Made by a program: the position numbers and the translations under genes
In this document: piece after piece, positions 8,059-15,955 of the stretch
Layout of the letters: each line of letters begins with the position of its first letter
Position numbering within the stretch: position 1 is the stretch's first letter
From: Neoroseomonas terrae
GTDB taxonomy: Bacteria > Pseudomonadota > Alphaproteobacteria > Acetobacterales > Acetobacteraceae
Assembly: GCF_018129025.1 (NCBI RefSeq)
Contig: NZ_JAAEDI010000014.1
Span: forward strand, 118,521 to 175,380
Direction of reading: 5' to 3'
Length of the DNA stretch: 56,860 nucleotides
The notes under the pieces: model-generated
The model's input: the letters and a program-made list of their open reading frames with translations, nothing else
Database searches by the model: none
Told to the model about the DNA's origin: nothing

Positions 8059-9027
8059 TCACTCGATCCTGATGCCGCCTTCGCCGATCAATGCCGGAAT
8101 GCTCTGGCGCTGACCCGCCAGGAAGGCCGCAAAGTCCCGCGGGGAACTGCCCTCCGCGACCGCGCCCATGGCCTCCAGACGCGCGCGAACGTCGCCATCG
8201 GCCAGGGCCTCGCGGATGGCTTCGTGGTATCGCTCAGCGATGGCCGCGGGCGTGCGCGGTGGCAGCATGACGCCGTTCCATTCGTCGCGCTCGAAGCCGG
8301 GGAAGCCCTGCTCGGCAATGGTCGGGATGTCCGGCAGCACGCCGATCCGGCTGGCCGAGGTCATGCCGACTGCACGCGCCTTGCCGTCGCGCGCCAGCGG
8401 TGCGCCCGAGGCGACGGTTGCGATCACCATGGTCAGGCGGTTGCCCAGCAGGTCCTGCAGCGCGGGCCCGATGCCGCGATAGGGCGCGTGGATCGCCTCC
8501 ACCCCGGCGCGCTTCAGCAGGTCGAGCATGGCGAGATGGGAGGCCGTCGCCATCCCTGAGGTGCCGTAGGACGCGGCGCCATTCTGCTGACGCAGATGCT
8601 CCACCAGGGCAGGCAGGTTCGCCACCCCCAGTTCCTGCGGCAGCAGCAGGATCTGCGGCAGAACGATGACCCGGCTGACGGGAACGAGCGTCGCGTCATC
8701 GTACGGCATATCGGGCACGATGAAGCGGGCCACCAGATATGGCGTGGCGCTGATGACCAGCGTGTGGCCGTCCGGCGCGGCCCGTGCTGCCTCGCCGGTG
8801 CCGATGGTGCTGCCGCCGCCGGCGCGGTTCTCTACCACGATCGGTTGGCCGAGGATGCGCGACATAGGGCGTTCGAGCAGCCGAGCCGTGGTGTCGGCAC
8901 CACCGCCCGGCCCATAGGGAACGATCAGGCGTATCGGGCGGCTGGGCTTCCAGGCTTCGGCGAGCGCCGGGGTGGCAAGCATTGCGAGTGTGCCGGTCAG
9001 CATGCGGCGGCGCGCGATGCGGAACAT
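8059..9027 (-). CDS. TctC/Bug-family substrate-binding protein (3)
   Basis: Periplasmic receptor of 322 residues with an ARRRMLTG n-region and a signal segment ending ATPALA. Motifs are LIVPYGPGGGADTT, IVVENRAGGGST, APDGHTLVIS and IHAPYRGIG. It is the only one of the seven TctC proteins here on the minus strand, and it is divergent from the CoA-transferase operon. The shared 237-base region between them is A+T-rich and carries two IclR-like palindromes, which suggests joint control. The ligand is unknown. Confidence 0.93.
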   Translation of the reverse strand: MFRIARRRMLTGTLAMLATPALAEAWKPSRPIRLIVPYGPGGGADTTARLLERPMSRILGQPIVVENRAGGGSTIGTGEAARAAPDGHTLVISATPYLVARFIVPDMPYDDATLVPVSRVIVLPQILLLPQELGVANLPALVEHLRQQNGAASYGTSGMATASHLAMLDLLKRAGVEAIHAPYRGIGPALQDLLGNRLTMVIATVASGAPLARDGKARAVGMTSASRIGVLPDIPTIAEQGFPGFERDEWNGVMLPPRTPAAIAERYHEAIREALADGDVRARLEAMGAVAEGSSPRDFAAFLAGQRQSIPALIGEGGIRIE

Positions 9028-9069
9028 CTGGTTTCCCCCTCTGCGGTAGCGCCGCAGGTTTTCGTGGAA

Positions 9070-9085
9070 TGAAAATACGATTTCA
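9070..9085. promoter_or_regulatory. IclR-like operator candidate, site 1
   Basis: TGAAA-N6-TTTCA is a perfect inverted repeat 43 bases upstream of the minus-strand tctC start. It resembles the TGGAAAT-N-ATTTCCA type bound by E. coli IclR-family proteins. An IclR-type regulator is encoded about 1 kb away. The operator role is inferred. Confidence 0.4.
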
Positions 9086-9169
9086 CTTTACCCGTAGCGC
9101 GGTCGCACCTGGGCGGCAAGCGCGCCGGGTGTGCTTGTGCAGCTACCTGCCTGTCGATATATTATCCAC

Positions 9170-9185
9170 TGGAATTATATTTTCA
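9170..9185. promoter_or_regulatory. IclR-like operator candidate, site 2
   Basis: TGGAA-N6-TTTCA, with one mismatch from perfect symmetry, lies exactly 100 bases from site 1 within the most A+T-rich stretch of the region (about 9153-9202), upstream of the CoA-transferase gene. It probably overlaps the plus-strand promoter. The operator role is inferred. Confidence 0.38.
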
Positions 9186-9264
9186 TCTATCAAAAACATA
9201 GCCTAGCGATGGGCAGGAGACGCAGCAGCATGCATGGCAACAACCGCTCATCCATCCGGGAAGC

Positions 9265-10464
9265 GTGCCGGTGACGGCGCCGCAGCCCGCATTGGCGGGG
9301 ATCCGCGTCCTTGACCTCAGCCGCGTGCTCGCGGGGCCGTCCTGCGCGCAACTCATGGCCGACCTCGGCGCGGATGTGATCAAGATCGAGGATCGCCAGG
9401 GCGACGAAAACCGCCGCTGGATGCCGGTCGTCGATGGCCGTGGCGCCAACTACTTCAGCGCCAACCGCGGCAAGCGGGGCATGACGCTGAATCTCAAGAG
9501 CCCGCGCGGGCAGGAGATTCTGGAAGCCCTCGTCCGCCAGGCCGACGTCCTGATCGAGAATTTCCCGCCTTCCACCGCAGAACGGCTCGGCCTGTCCCAT
9601 GCGCGGCTGATCGGCGTGAATCCGCGGCTGATCCATTGCTCGGTCACCGGCTATGGCAGCAAGGGTCCGCTCCGCGACCGCCCGGGCTACGACAACATGC
9701 TTCAGGCCTTCAGCGGCATGATGGCGATGACCGGCGAGCATGACAGCGGCCCGGCGCGGCTGGGCCCGTCGGTGATCGACCTCGGCACCGGCATGCTCGG
9801 CTTCGCGGCGATCTGCGCCGCTCTGCTGGCGCGGCAGATGGGTCGCTCCGAAGGGCAGCACGTCGAGGTCTCACTGATGCAGACCGCGCTGGCTCAGCTT
9901 GGCTACCACTACACCGCCTACACCATGGCGGGCGCGGTGCCCGAGCGCTCCGGCTCGGCGGTCTGGCACATCGTGCCCTACCAGGCGTTTCGCACCGCCG
10001 ATGGCTGGATCCTGGCCGGCGCGACCAATGACGCCGTGTGGCAGCGCATGGCCGCGGTGCTCGGCGTCCCCGAACTCGCCACGCATGAGGACTATGCGAC
10101 GACGGCGGGGCGCGTGCGCAACCGGGCTCAGCTGATCGGACTGATCGAGCCCATCTTCCTGACACGTGGCACCGAGAGCTGGCTCGAGGCGCTGGATGCC
10201 GCGCGCATTCCGTGCAGCCCCGTCTACGACATCGCGCAGGCACTCGCCCATCCGCAGGTCGAAGCGATGGAAATGGTCATGGAGGTGCCCGACGACCGCG
10301 GTGGCGTGCTGAAACTCTGCGGCGTGCCGCTGTGCATGTCGGCCACCCCGACCGTGACGGCACGTCGCCCGCCGGATCTCGGTGAGCACACGGACGACAT
10401 TCTCAACGAACTCGGATTCTCGGCGCAGCAGATCGCCGAGCTGCGCAAGGAGGAAGCGGTATGA
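9265..10464 (+). CDS. Class III (CaiB/BaiF) CoA-transferase
   Basis: CoA-transferase of 399 residues that moves CoA between an acyl-CoA donor and an organic acid, activating the acid for breakdown. It opens with the family start LAGIRVLDLSRVLAGPSCAQ. VIKIEDRQGDENR contains the acidic segment before the catalytic-Asp region, and GYDNMLQAFSGMM follows in the mid domain. GTG 9265 is used with a GGGAAG sequence upstream; a second GTG at 9271 is possible. The stop overlaps the next ATG by four bases, so it is translationally coupled to a crotonase. Together they suggest activation and then hydration of an unsaturated acid taken up by the TctC system. The exact acid is unknown. Confidence 0.92.
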   Translation: MPVTAPQPALAGIRVLDLSRVLAGPSCAQLMADLGADVIKIEDRQGDENRRWMPVVDGRGANYFSANRGKRGMTLNLKSPRGQEILEALVRQADVLIENFPPSTAERLGLSHARLIGVNPRLIHCSVTGYGSKGPLRDRPGYDNMLQAFSGMMAMTGEHDSGPARLGPSVIDLGTGMLGFAAICAALLARQMGRSEGQHVEVSLMQTALAQLGYHYTAYTMAGAVPERSGSAVWHIVPYQAFRTADGWILAGATNDAVWQRMAAVLGVPELATHEDYATTAGRVRNRAQLIGLIEPIFLTRGTESWLEALDAARIPCSPVYDIAQALAHPQVEAMEMVMEVPDDRGGVLKLCGVPLCMSATPTVTARRPPDLGEHTDDILNELGFSAQQIAELRKEEAV

Positions 10465-11258
10465 CGACGGGTACCATTCGGCAGGAGCGCCGCGCCGACG
10501 GCGTCGTCACGCTGTGGCTCGACAACCCGGCGATGCGCAACGCGCTGAATGACGCGATGATTGATGCGCTGATCGCCTCGCTGCGCGATCTCGGCCGGGA
10601 TCCGTCCTGCCGCGCCATCGTGCTGCGCGGCGTCGGCGGCATCTTCTGCGCCGGTCGCGAGCTGAACAACCTCCTGCAGCTTCAGGGCGCGGATGCCGAG
10701 ACGATCGCCGCCACCTACCAGGTGCTGCGCGAGCTGAACGAAGCGGTCTACTACTGCGGCAAGCCGACCATCTCGGTGCTGGAGCGCTATGCGCTCGGCG
10801 CCGGGGCGGCGCTCGCCACCTGGTCGGATCTTGCCATTGCCGCGGAAGACACGCTGCTCGGCTATCCCGAGGTGAAGGTCGGGCTCCCGCCTTCCCAGAC
10901 CACGGTCAGCCTGATCCGCGGCGTGCCGCGCAAGATCGCGATGGACCTGCTGCTGACCGCGCGCAATATCCGCGCCGAGGAGGCGCTGCGCATCGGGCTC
11001 GTCAGCCGCGTGGCACCCAAGGGCGGCATCGACGCACTCCTCGAGGAGATGCTGGGTGAGCTGCTCCGCGCGAGCCCCGAAGCGCTGGCGCGGACCAAGC
11101 AGGTGGTGTGGAAGGTCGAGGACGCCGACTACCACAGCGCCGTGGCCACGGCGGTGGACTGCATCTGCACCGCCATCACCACGCGGGAGGCGCGCGAGGG
11201 GATCTCGGCCTTCGTCGAGAAGCGGCAGCCCGACTGGGCGCAGGCGCGCAAGGCATGA
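10461..11258 (+). CDS. Enoyl-CoA hydratase/isomerase family protein
   Basis: Crotonase-fold protein of 265 residues acting on an acyl-CoA thioester, by hydration, isomerisation or hydrolysis. It carries the oxyanion-hole segment GVGGIFCAGRELNN and the second segment ALGAGAALATWSDLAIA, with the usual catalytic-face glutamate in LLGYPEVKVGLPPS. The start overlaps the CoA-transferase stop (ATGA) and the stop is 20 bases before the next tctC. It probably acts directly after the CoA-transferase. The subfamily cannot be fixed from sequence inspection. Confidence 0.9.
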   Translation: MTTGTIRQERRADGVVTLWLDNPAMRNALNDAMIDALIASLRDLGRDPSCRAIVLRGVGGIFCAGRELNNLLQLQGADAETIAATYQVLRELNEAVYYCGKPTISVLERYALGAGAALATWSDLAIAAEDTLLGYPEVKVGLPPSQTTVSLIRGVPRKIAMDLLLTARNIRAEEALRIGLVSRVAPKGGIDALLEEMLGELLRASPEALARTKQVVWKVEDADYHSAVATAVDCICTAITTREAREGISAFVEKRQPDWAQARKA

Positions 11259-11278
11259 GGGGTCCCGGAGGAGCCACC

Positions 11279-12250
11279 ATGACGACGACCATGACGCGGC
11301 GTGGCATCGCGCTGTCAGCCACCGCATTGCTGGCGGCGCGTCCTGCGGCGGCGCAAGCCTTCCCCGACCGGCCGGTGCGCCTGATCGTGCCCTTCGCCCC
11401 GGGCGGCCCGGCCGACGTGCAGGCACGGCTGCTCGCGGCAGGCATGAGTGAACGGCTTCGCCAGTCGGTGGTGGTCGAGAACCGCTCCGGCGCCGGCGGC
11501 ATCGTCGGCACGGATGCGGTCGCGAAGGCGCCGCCCGATGGCCATACGCTGGTGTTCAGCAGCACCGGCGCGGTGGCCATCACCATCCATATGGTGGCCA
11601 ACCCGCCCTATGACCCGGCGCGCGCCTTCGCGCCGGTATCGATGATCACGCGGGTGCCGATCCTGCTGATGACGAATCCGCGTCTGCCGGTACGCACGCT
11701 GCAGGAACTGGTGGCCGTGTCGAAGACGCGGCCGCTGAACTTTGGCTCCTCAGGCCCCGGCAGTTCGGTGCACCTCGCCGGTGAGTTGTTGCGCATGCGC
11801 ACGGGGATGCAGTTCACGCATGTGCCGTATCGTGGCGCGGCGCCGGCCACGATGGCCGTGGTTCAGGGGGAGGTGGATTTCGCGCTGCTCGATCCCACCG
11901 CCCTGATCGAACAGGTCCGCAGCGGCGCCGTGCGCCCCATTGCGGTGACGAGTGCCGGGCGCAGCCCGGCCATGCCGGAGGTGCCCACCTTCGCCGAGGC
12001 CGGCGTGCCGGGCATCGAGCTGGAAAACTGGTATCCGGTGCTCGCACCGGCAGGGACGCCGCCCGACCGGCTGCAGGCGCTGTTCGGTGCCATTCGCGGC
12101 ACGCTGGAACAGCCGGCGCTGCGCGACCAGATCACCAACAGCGGGGCCGCGGTCGTCGCCAGCACGCCCGAGGAGACGGCCGCCTACATCCAGGCGGAGA
12201 TCCCGAAATGGGCCGAACTTGTGCGCAGCTCCGGCGCGCGCATGGACTAG
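11279..12250 (+). CDS. TctC/Bug-family substrate-binding protein (4)
   Basis: Periplasmic receptor of 323 residues. It has a TRRGIALS n-region, a signal segment ending RPAAA, then LIVPFAPGGPADVQ, VVVENRSGAGG, DAVAKAPPDGH and HVPYRGAAP. ATG 11279 follows a strong GGAGGAG. Long blocks match TctC protein 1 of this locus (AVAKAPPDG, VPYRGAAP, AMPEVP, ENWY, LAPAGTP), suggesting local duplication and divergence. It is the last gene of the CoA-transferase / crotonase operon, with no TctA or TctB after it. Confidence 0.93.
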   Translation: MTTTMTRRGIALSATALLAARPAAAQAFPDRPVRLIVPFAPGGPADVQARLLAAGMSERLRQSVVVENRSGAGGIVGTDAVAKAPPDGHTLVFSSTGAVAITIHMVANPPYDPARAFAPVSMITRVPILLMTNPRLPVRTLQELVAVSKTRPLNFGSSGPGSSVHLAGELLRMRTGMQFTHVPYRGAAPATMAVVQGEVDFALLDPTALIEQVRSGAVRPIAVTSAGRSPAMPEVPTFAEAGVPGIELENWYPVLAPAGTPPDRLQALFGAIRGTLEQPALRDQITNSGAAVVASTPEETAAYIQAEIPKWAELVRSSGARMD

Positions 12251-12503
12251 GTTTGTAACCGACTGACGTGAAGGGTGCGGGGGGTTCGGCCTGGCAAGCG
12301 GGGGTGCGGATGCCCTCCGCCGGGTTCGCGCGTACTGGCGAGCACCGTCGGCAATGGGGAGCGGGGATCGCGCGACGCTGCGGCCGCGCTCCCCGCACTC
12401 GCGGAGCATTCATAGGAAGAAGAATTGCCACGGCCCCTGCGACGTCGCGAAACTTCCGCGCGGCCCGGGGGTTCTGCCCTGGCGCAGCAAAAAGGGCGAA
12501 ACC

Positions 12504-12683
12504 ATGGCACGTTCCAATTCCAGTCGCCCCACCCCTGGCACGGATGGTGTCGCTGATCTCAGCCCCGACGCCAAGCAGGCGCTGGAGAAGCTGGCCTCTC
12601 GCGCGGCGGAGAAGCCTCGGGCCGCTCGGCGGCCCCGCAAGCCCTTCCTGGCGAAAAGCCTGGTGCCGGGCATGCGGGCCTAA
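12504..12683 (+). CDS. Small basic hypothetical protein (59 aa)
   Basis: Small open frame starting at ATG 12504 behind AAAGGG. The product is hydrophilic and rich in Arg, Lys, Ala and Pro, with a likely short helix (DAKQALEKLASRAAEK) and a basic tail (RAARRPRKPF). I do not recognise it. The ribosome-binding-like sequence and isolated position between a tctC and a convergent gene support a real small gene, but it could be fortuitous. It contains no cysteine, signal peptide or membrane segment. Confidence 0.42.
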   Translation: MARSNSSRPTPGTDGVADLSPDAKQALEKLASRAAEKPRAARRPRKPFLAKSLVPGMRA

Positions 12684-12774
12684 TCCGGGCACCGAGTTCG
12701 CTGCCCCGCGAGCAGATGGAAAGCGCGGTCAGCGGGCTTCGATGCGGTGCTGGCAACGGCTCCGGCGGCCGGCA

Positions 12775-14478
12775 TCATCCCGCGGCACCGGTATCCGCCA
12801 ACAGGACGTCAGGGATGTCCTCGGCTGTTGCGGCAAGCGGATCGCGCGGCAGCACACGATGCGCCAGCACCATCGCCGCCAGGATTCGCCGTTGCGGTTG
12901 ATGTGATGCGGCCGCCTCCCACGCCATCGCGGTTGCGGAAGCGACATTGTACAACGCCGTCCCGGCCTGCCGTGCCAGTACCGGACCGCCATCGGCGCCG
13001 GGGTGGCGTGCCAGCGCGAAGGCGCGGTCCGTGGCGTCGGCAAGCGCCGGCAGCGGCTCGGGTGTCGCTGCGCGCAACTTAGCGAGCTGCGCTTCCAGCG
13101 CCTCCAGCGAGCCCTCCCGCGCGGCGGCGCGCAGAACGTCGAGGGCGACGATGTTCGATGTTCCTTCCCAGATCGAGCCGAGATGCGCATCGCGCACCAG
13201 CCGCGCGTCGGGAAAGTCCTCGATGTAGCCGCAGCCGCCGCGCACCTCCATCGCATCGCCGGTGACGACGCGCGCATCGCGGCAGGCTCGAAACTTCAGT
13301 AGCGGCGTCAGGATGCGCAGCAGCGCATAGGCATCCGGCTCGCCGGCGTCGGCTCGCCGCAGCGCCTCGGCCGTCTGGAACACCATCGTGCGTGCCTGCT
13401 CCGCGCGGACCAGCATCTTCGCCAGTTGCCGCCGCATCAGCGGCAGGGCGACGATCGGCGTGCCGAAGGCGATGCGCCGGTGCGCGATGTACAGCGCCTC
13501 GGTCACCGCCTTGCGCATCATCCCCGCCGCGCGCACGCCGTTCGACAGGCGGGAATTGTTCACCATGTCGGCCATCTGGCGCATGCCGGCGCCGGGTTCG
13601 CCGATCATCCACGCGGTCGCCCCCTGCAGGGTGATCTCGCCGCTCGCCATCGACCGCGTCCCGAGCTTCTCCTTCAGTCTGACGATGCGGTAGCGGTTAG
13701 GCGTCCCGTCCGGCAGCACGCGCGGGAGCAGGAACAGGGACACACCCTTGATACCCGGCGGGGCGCCTTCGGGCCGCGCCAGCACCATTGCAAGTTCAGC
13801 GTCGGCGTTGGAACAGAACCACTTGTCGCCGCTCAGCGCCCAGGAGCCATCGCCATTCGGCGCGGCGGTCACGGCGGTGTTGGCGATGTCCGACCCCGCA
13901 CCCTGTTCCGTCATGAACATCGCGCCCTGGAACAGGTCGTCCATGTCCTGCGACGTCAGCGCCGGCAAGTAGCGTTTCACCAGCTCCGGTGCGCCGAACT
14001 TGCGCAGCGTGCGCGTCAGGCTGTCGGTCATCGATACCGGGCAGCACAGGCCGAATTCCGCCTGCACGAACAGATAGGTGATGGCGTACTTCGCCGCCGC
14101 CGGCATCGGCGCCGGCCAATCCAGCACGCCGCCACGATGCGAAAGCGCCGCCAGACCGTATTCGCCGAAGGCCAGCCGCTCCATCTCGCGATAGGCGGGA
14201 TGGTAGGCGATGGACTGCGCATCCTCTCCGCGCCGCGTACGGTGCAGCAGTTCCGGCGGATTCAGGTCCGCGGTCGATGCGAGATCGGCGAGCCGACCGC
14301 CCGCCAGCCCGCCCAGCCGGTCAAGATGCGGCGTCAGGTGATCGAGCAGATCCGGCGGCAGATACAGCGGCAGCAGCGCCGCCAACGCGGGATCGGCGCG
14401 ATACAGATTGAGGCCGCGGCTGTCCGGCACGGCCTCGGCACCCACGGGCGCGGGGCGGTTTGGTCGGATGATGGTCAT
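12775..14478 (-). CDS. AidB-like acyl-CoA dehydrogenase family protein
   Basis: FAD-dependent acyl-CoA dehydrogenase-fold protein of 567 residues, longer than the usual ~380 because it has the extra N- and C-terminal segments of the AidB subfamily (isovaleryl-CoA dehydrogenase/alkylation-response type). An N-terminal RGLNLYRADPALAALLPLYL segment comes first. The flavin-contact motif FMTEQGAGSDIANTAV lies near 190, WFCSNADAELAMVLARP after it, and GGCGYIEDFPDARLVRDA is the usual C-terminal motif. It lies 41 bases after homospermidine synthase. Its start codon and ribosome binding site are buried in an inverted repeat (14476-14511). Its role could be acyl-CoA oxidation or, as proposed for AidB, protection of DNA; the sequence does not decide. 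Confidence 0.9.
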   Translation of the reverse strand: MTIIRPNRPAPVGAEAVPDSRGLNLYRADPALAALLPLYLPPDLLDHLTPHLDRLGGLAGGRLADLASTADLNPPELLHRTRRGEDAQSIAYHPAYREMERLAFGEYGLAALSHRGGVLDWPAPMPAAAKYAITYLFVQAEFGLCCPVSMTDSLTRTLRKFGAPELVKRYLPALTSQDMDDLFQGAMFMTEQGAGSDIANTAVTAAPNGDGSWALSGDKWFCSNADAELAMVLARPEGAPPGIKGVSLFLLPRVLPDGTPNRYRIVRLKEKLGTRSMASGEITLQGATAWMIGEPGAGMRQMADMVNNSRLSNGVRAAGMMRKAVTEALYIAHRRIAFGTPIVALPLMRRQLAKMLVRAEQARTMVFQTAEALRRADAGEPDAYALLRILTPLLKFRACRDARVVTGDAMEVRGGCGYIEDFPDARLVRDAHLGSIWEGTSNIVALDVLRAAAREGSLEALEAQLAKLRAATPEPLPALADATDRAFALARHPGADGGPVLARQAGTALYNVASATAMAWEAAASHQPQRRILAAMVLAHRVLPRDPLAATAEDIPDVLLADTGAAG

Positions 14479-14511
14479 GGGCGTCTCCTCACCGTGGAGG
14501 ATACGCCCATG
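14476..14511 (-). promoter_or_regulatory. Hairpin enclosing RBS and start codon of the AidB-like gene
   Basis: On the minus-strand transcript CATGGGCGT and ACGCCCATG form a perfect 9-base outer stem. Inside, CCTC pairs with the GAGG of the GAGGAG ribosome binding site. The 3' arm includes the ATG start codon. The structure fills the 41-base gap after homospermidine synthase. It may limit translation unless ribosomes finishing the upstream gene, or another factor, open it. A dual role as transcription terminator is possible. Confidence 0.55.
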
Positions 14512-14519
14512 CCCGGTAC

Positions 14520-15926
14520 TCAGACGACCCGGAAGTTCTTGAACTGCCAGGGGCAGTCCGCGTCCACATCCTCGGGGAAAAGCTGCCCGCGATCCTGCAG
14601 CGGCGTCCAGTCCGTGTAGACCCCCGCCATCTCGCCCAGATAGGGAAAGCAGATCTCGAGCGCCCGCGCATGGTCCAGCTCATCCGCCTCGAGCACGCCC
14701 TCATTCGGGTTCTCGATCGCGTAGACCAGCCCGGCCAGCACGGCGACGCAAACCTGGAGGGAGGTCGCGTTGTTGTGCGGGCAAAGCGTGCGCGCTTCCT
14801 CGACCGTCAGGCGGGAACCGTACCAGTAGGCCCCCTTCTTGTGCCCCATCAGCAGCACGCCGAGCTCATCCATGCCGGAGGTGATCTCCTCCATCATCAG
14901 GCGCTTCTCGGGCTGCATTTCCCAGTTGCCGCCGGCGAACTCATGCACCGACAGCACCGCGTCGTCGCAGGGGTGATAGGCGTAGTGCGCCGTCGGGCGA
15001 TGCGTGACCGCGCCCGACGCATCCCGCACCGTGTAGTAGTCGGCGAGCGAGATCGACTCATTGTGCGTGATCAGGAAGGAGTGCATCGGCCCTTCCAGCG
15101 GCGTCCAGGACCGCACGCGCGTCGAAGCGCCCGGGCGCATCAGGTAGATCGCCGCGTCGCAGCCGAAATCGTGGCGGCGGCCGTCTTCCGGCAGGCCCTT
15201 CTCATGGCTGCCCCAGCCGAGCTCGGCTGGCTGGCAGCCTTCGCCGGTGAAGCCGTCGATCGACCACGTGTTGACGAACTCGCCGCGCTTCTTCGGGCGG
15301 CCGGCGGCGACCTGCGTGTCGCGCTCGGCGATGTGCATCACCTTCACGCCGAGATCGGCGGCGAGCTTCGCCCAGCCTTCGCGGTTCGCCGGCGCGGTCG
15401 CGTCGTGGCCGACATCCTTCGCGATGTTCAGCAGCGCCTGCTTCACGAAGTGGGAGACGAGGCCAGGGTTCGCGCCATGCGTCGTCACCGCAGTCGGGCC
15501 CGCGCCGGTCTTCAGCGCCAGCGCCGATTCACGCAGCGCGTAGTTCGACCGCTGCGACGGCGTCAGCGACGGGTCGGTGTAGCCGCCGAGCCAGGGCTCG
15601 ATGCAGGTGTCGAGATACAGCGCGCCGATCTCCCGGCACAGCGTGATCAGCGCGACGGAGGACACATCGACCGACAGGTTGCACAGGAAATCGCCCTTCG
15701 ACAGGCGCGCGCGCAGCTCGGCTTCGTAGTTGTCGCGCGTCAGCGGCAACACGGTGTGCTTTACGCCCATCTCGGCGGCGATGGCCGCGCCGCGGTCATC
15801 AGAGGTGACGATCTCGATGCGGTCCTTCGGCATGTCGATATGGCGGAGGATCAGCGGCAGGACGCCCTGGCCGATCGAGCCGAAGCCGAGCATGACCATG
15901 CGGCCCGCAAAGGCGGCGTGCTTCAT
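14520..15926 (-). CDS. hss: Homospermidine synthase
   Basis: NAD-dependent cytoplasmic enzyme of 468 residues that joins two putrescine molecules, or putrescine and spermidine, to give sym-homospermidine with loss of ammonia. It belongs to the saccharopine-dehydrogenase-like fold. The nucleotide-binding loop GFGSIGQG is at residues 14-21. The family blocks CNLSVDVSS, YLDTCIEPWLGGY, THGANPGLVSHFVKQAL and the NTWSIDGF region are all present, and the length is typical. It lies 29 bases downstream of the decarboxylase that can supply putrescine, so the two form a homospermidine pathway. Homospermidine is a common major polyamine of alphaproteobacteria. Confidence 0.95.
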   Translation of the reverse strand: MKHAAFAGRMVMLGFGSIGQGVLPLILRHIDMPKDRIEIVTSDDRGAAIAAEMGVKHTVLPLTRDNYEAELRARLSKGDFLCNLSVDVSSVALITLCREIGALYLDTCIEPWLGGYTDPSLTPSQRSNYALRESALALKTGAGPTAVTTHGANPGLVSHFVKQALLNIAKDVGHDATAPANREGWAKLAADLGVKVMHIAERDTQVAAGRPKKRGEFVNTWSIDGFTGEGCQPAELGWGSHEKGLPEDGRRHDFGCDAAIYLMRPGASTRVRSWTPLEGPMHSFLITHNESISLADYYTVRDASGAVTHRPTAHYAYHPCDDAVLSVHEFAGGNWEMQPEKRLMMEEITSGMDELGVLLMGHKKGAYWYGSRLTVEEARTLCPHNNATSLQVCVAVLAGLVYAIENPNEGVLEADELDHARALEICFPYLGEMAGVYTDWTPLQDRGQLFPEDVDADCPWQFKNFRVV

Positions 15927-15955
15927 CGTTCCGTATCCTTGTGACTGCGAGTGAA

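Noticed and set aside
13426..14619. 397-codon plus-strand open frame opposite the AidB-like gene
   Set aside because: It mirrors a well-supported dehydrogenase on the other strand, is Arg/His/Gln-rich, and has no family motif. This is the usual shadow caused by high third-position GC.
14670..15944. 424-codon plus-strand open frame opposite homospermidine synthase
   Set aside because: Antisense to a strongly supported enzyme, with composition typical of a reverse-strand shadow.
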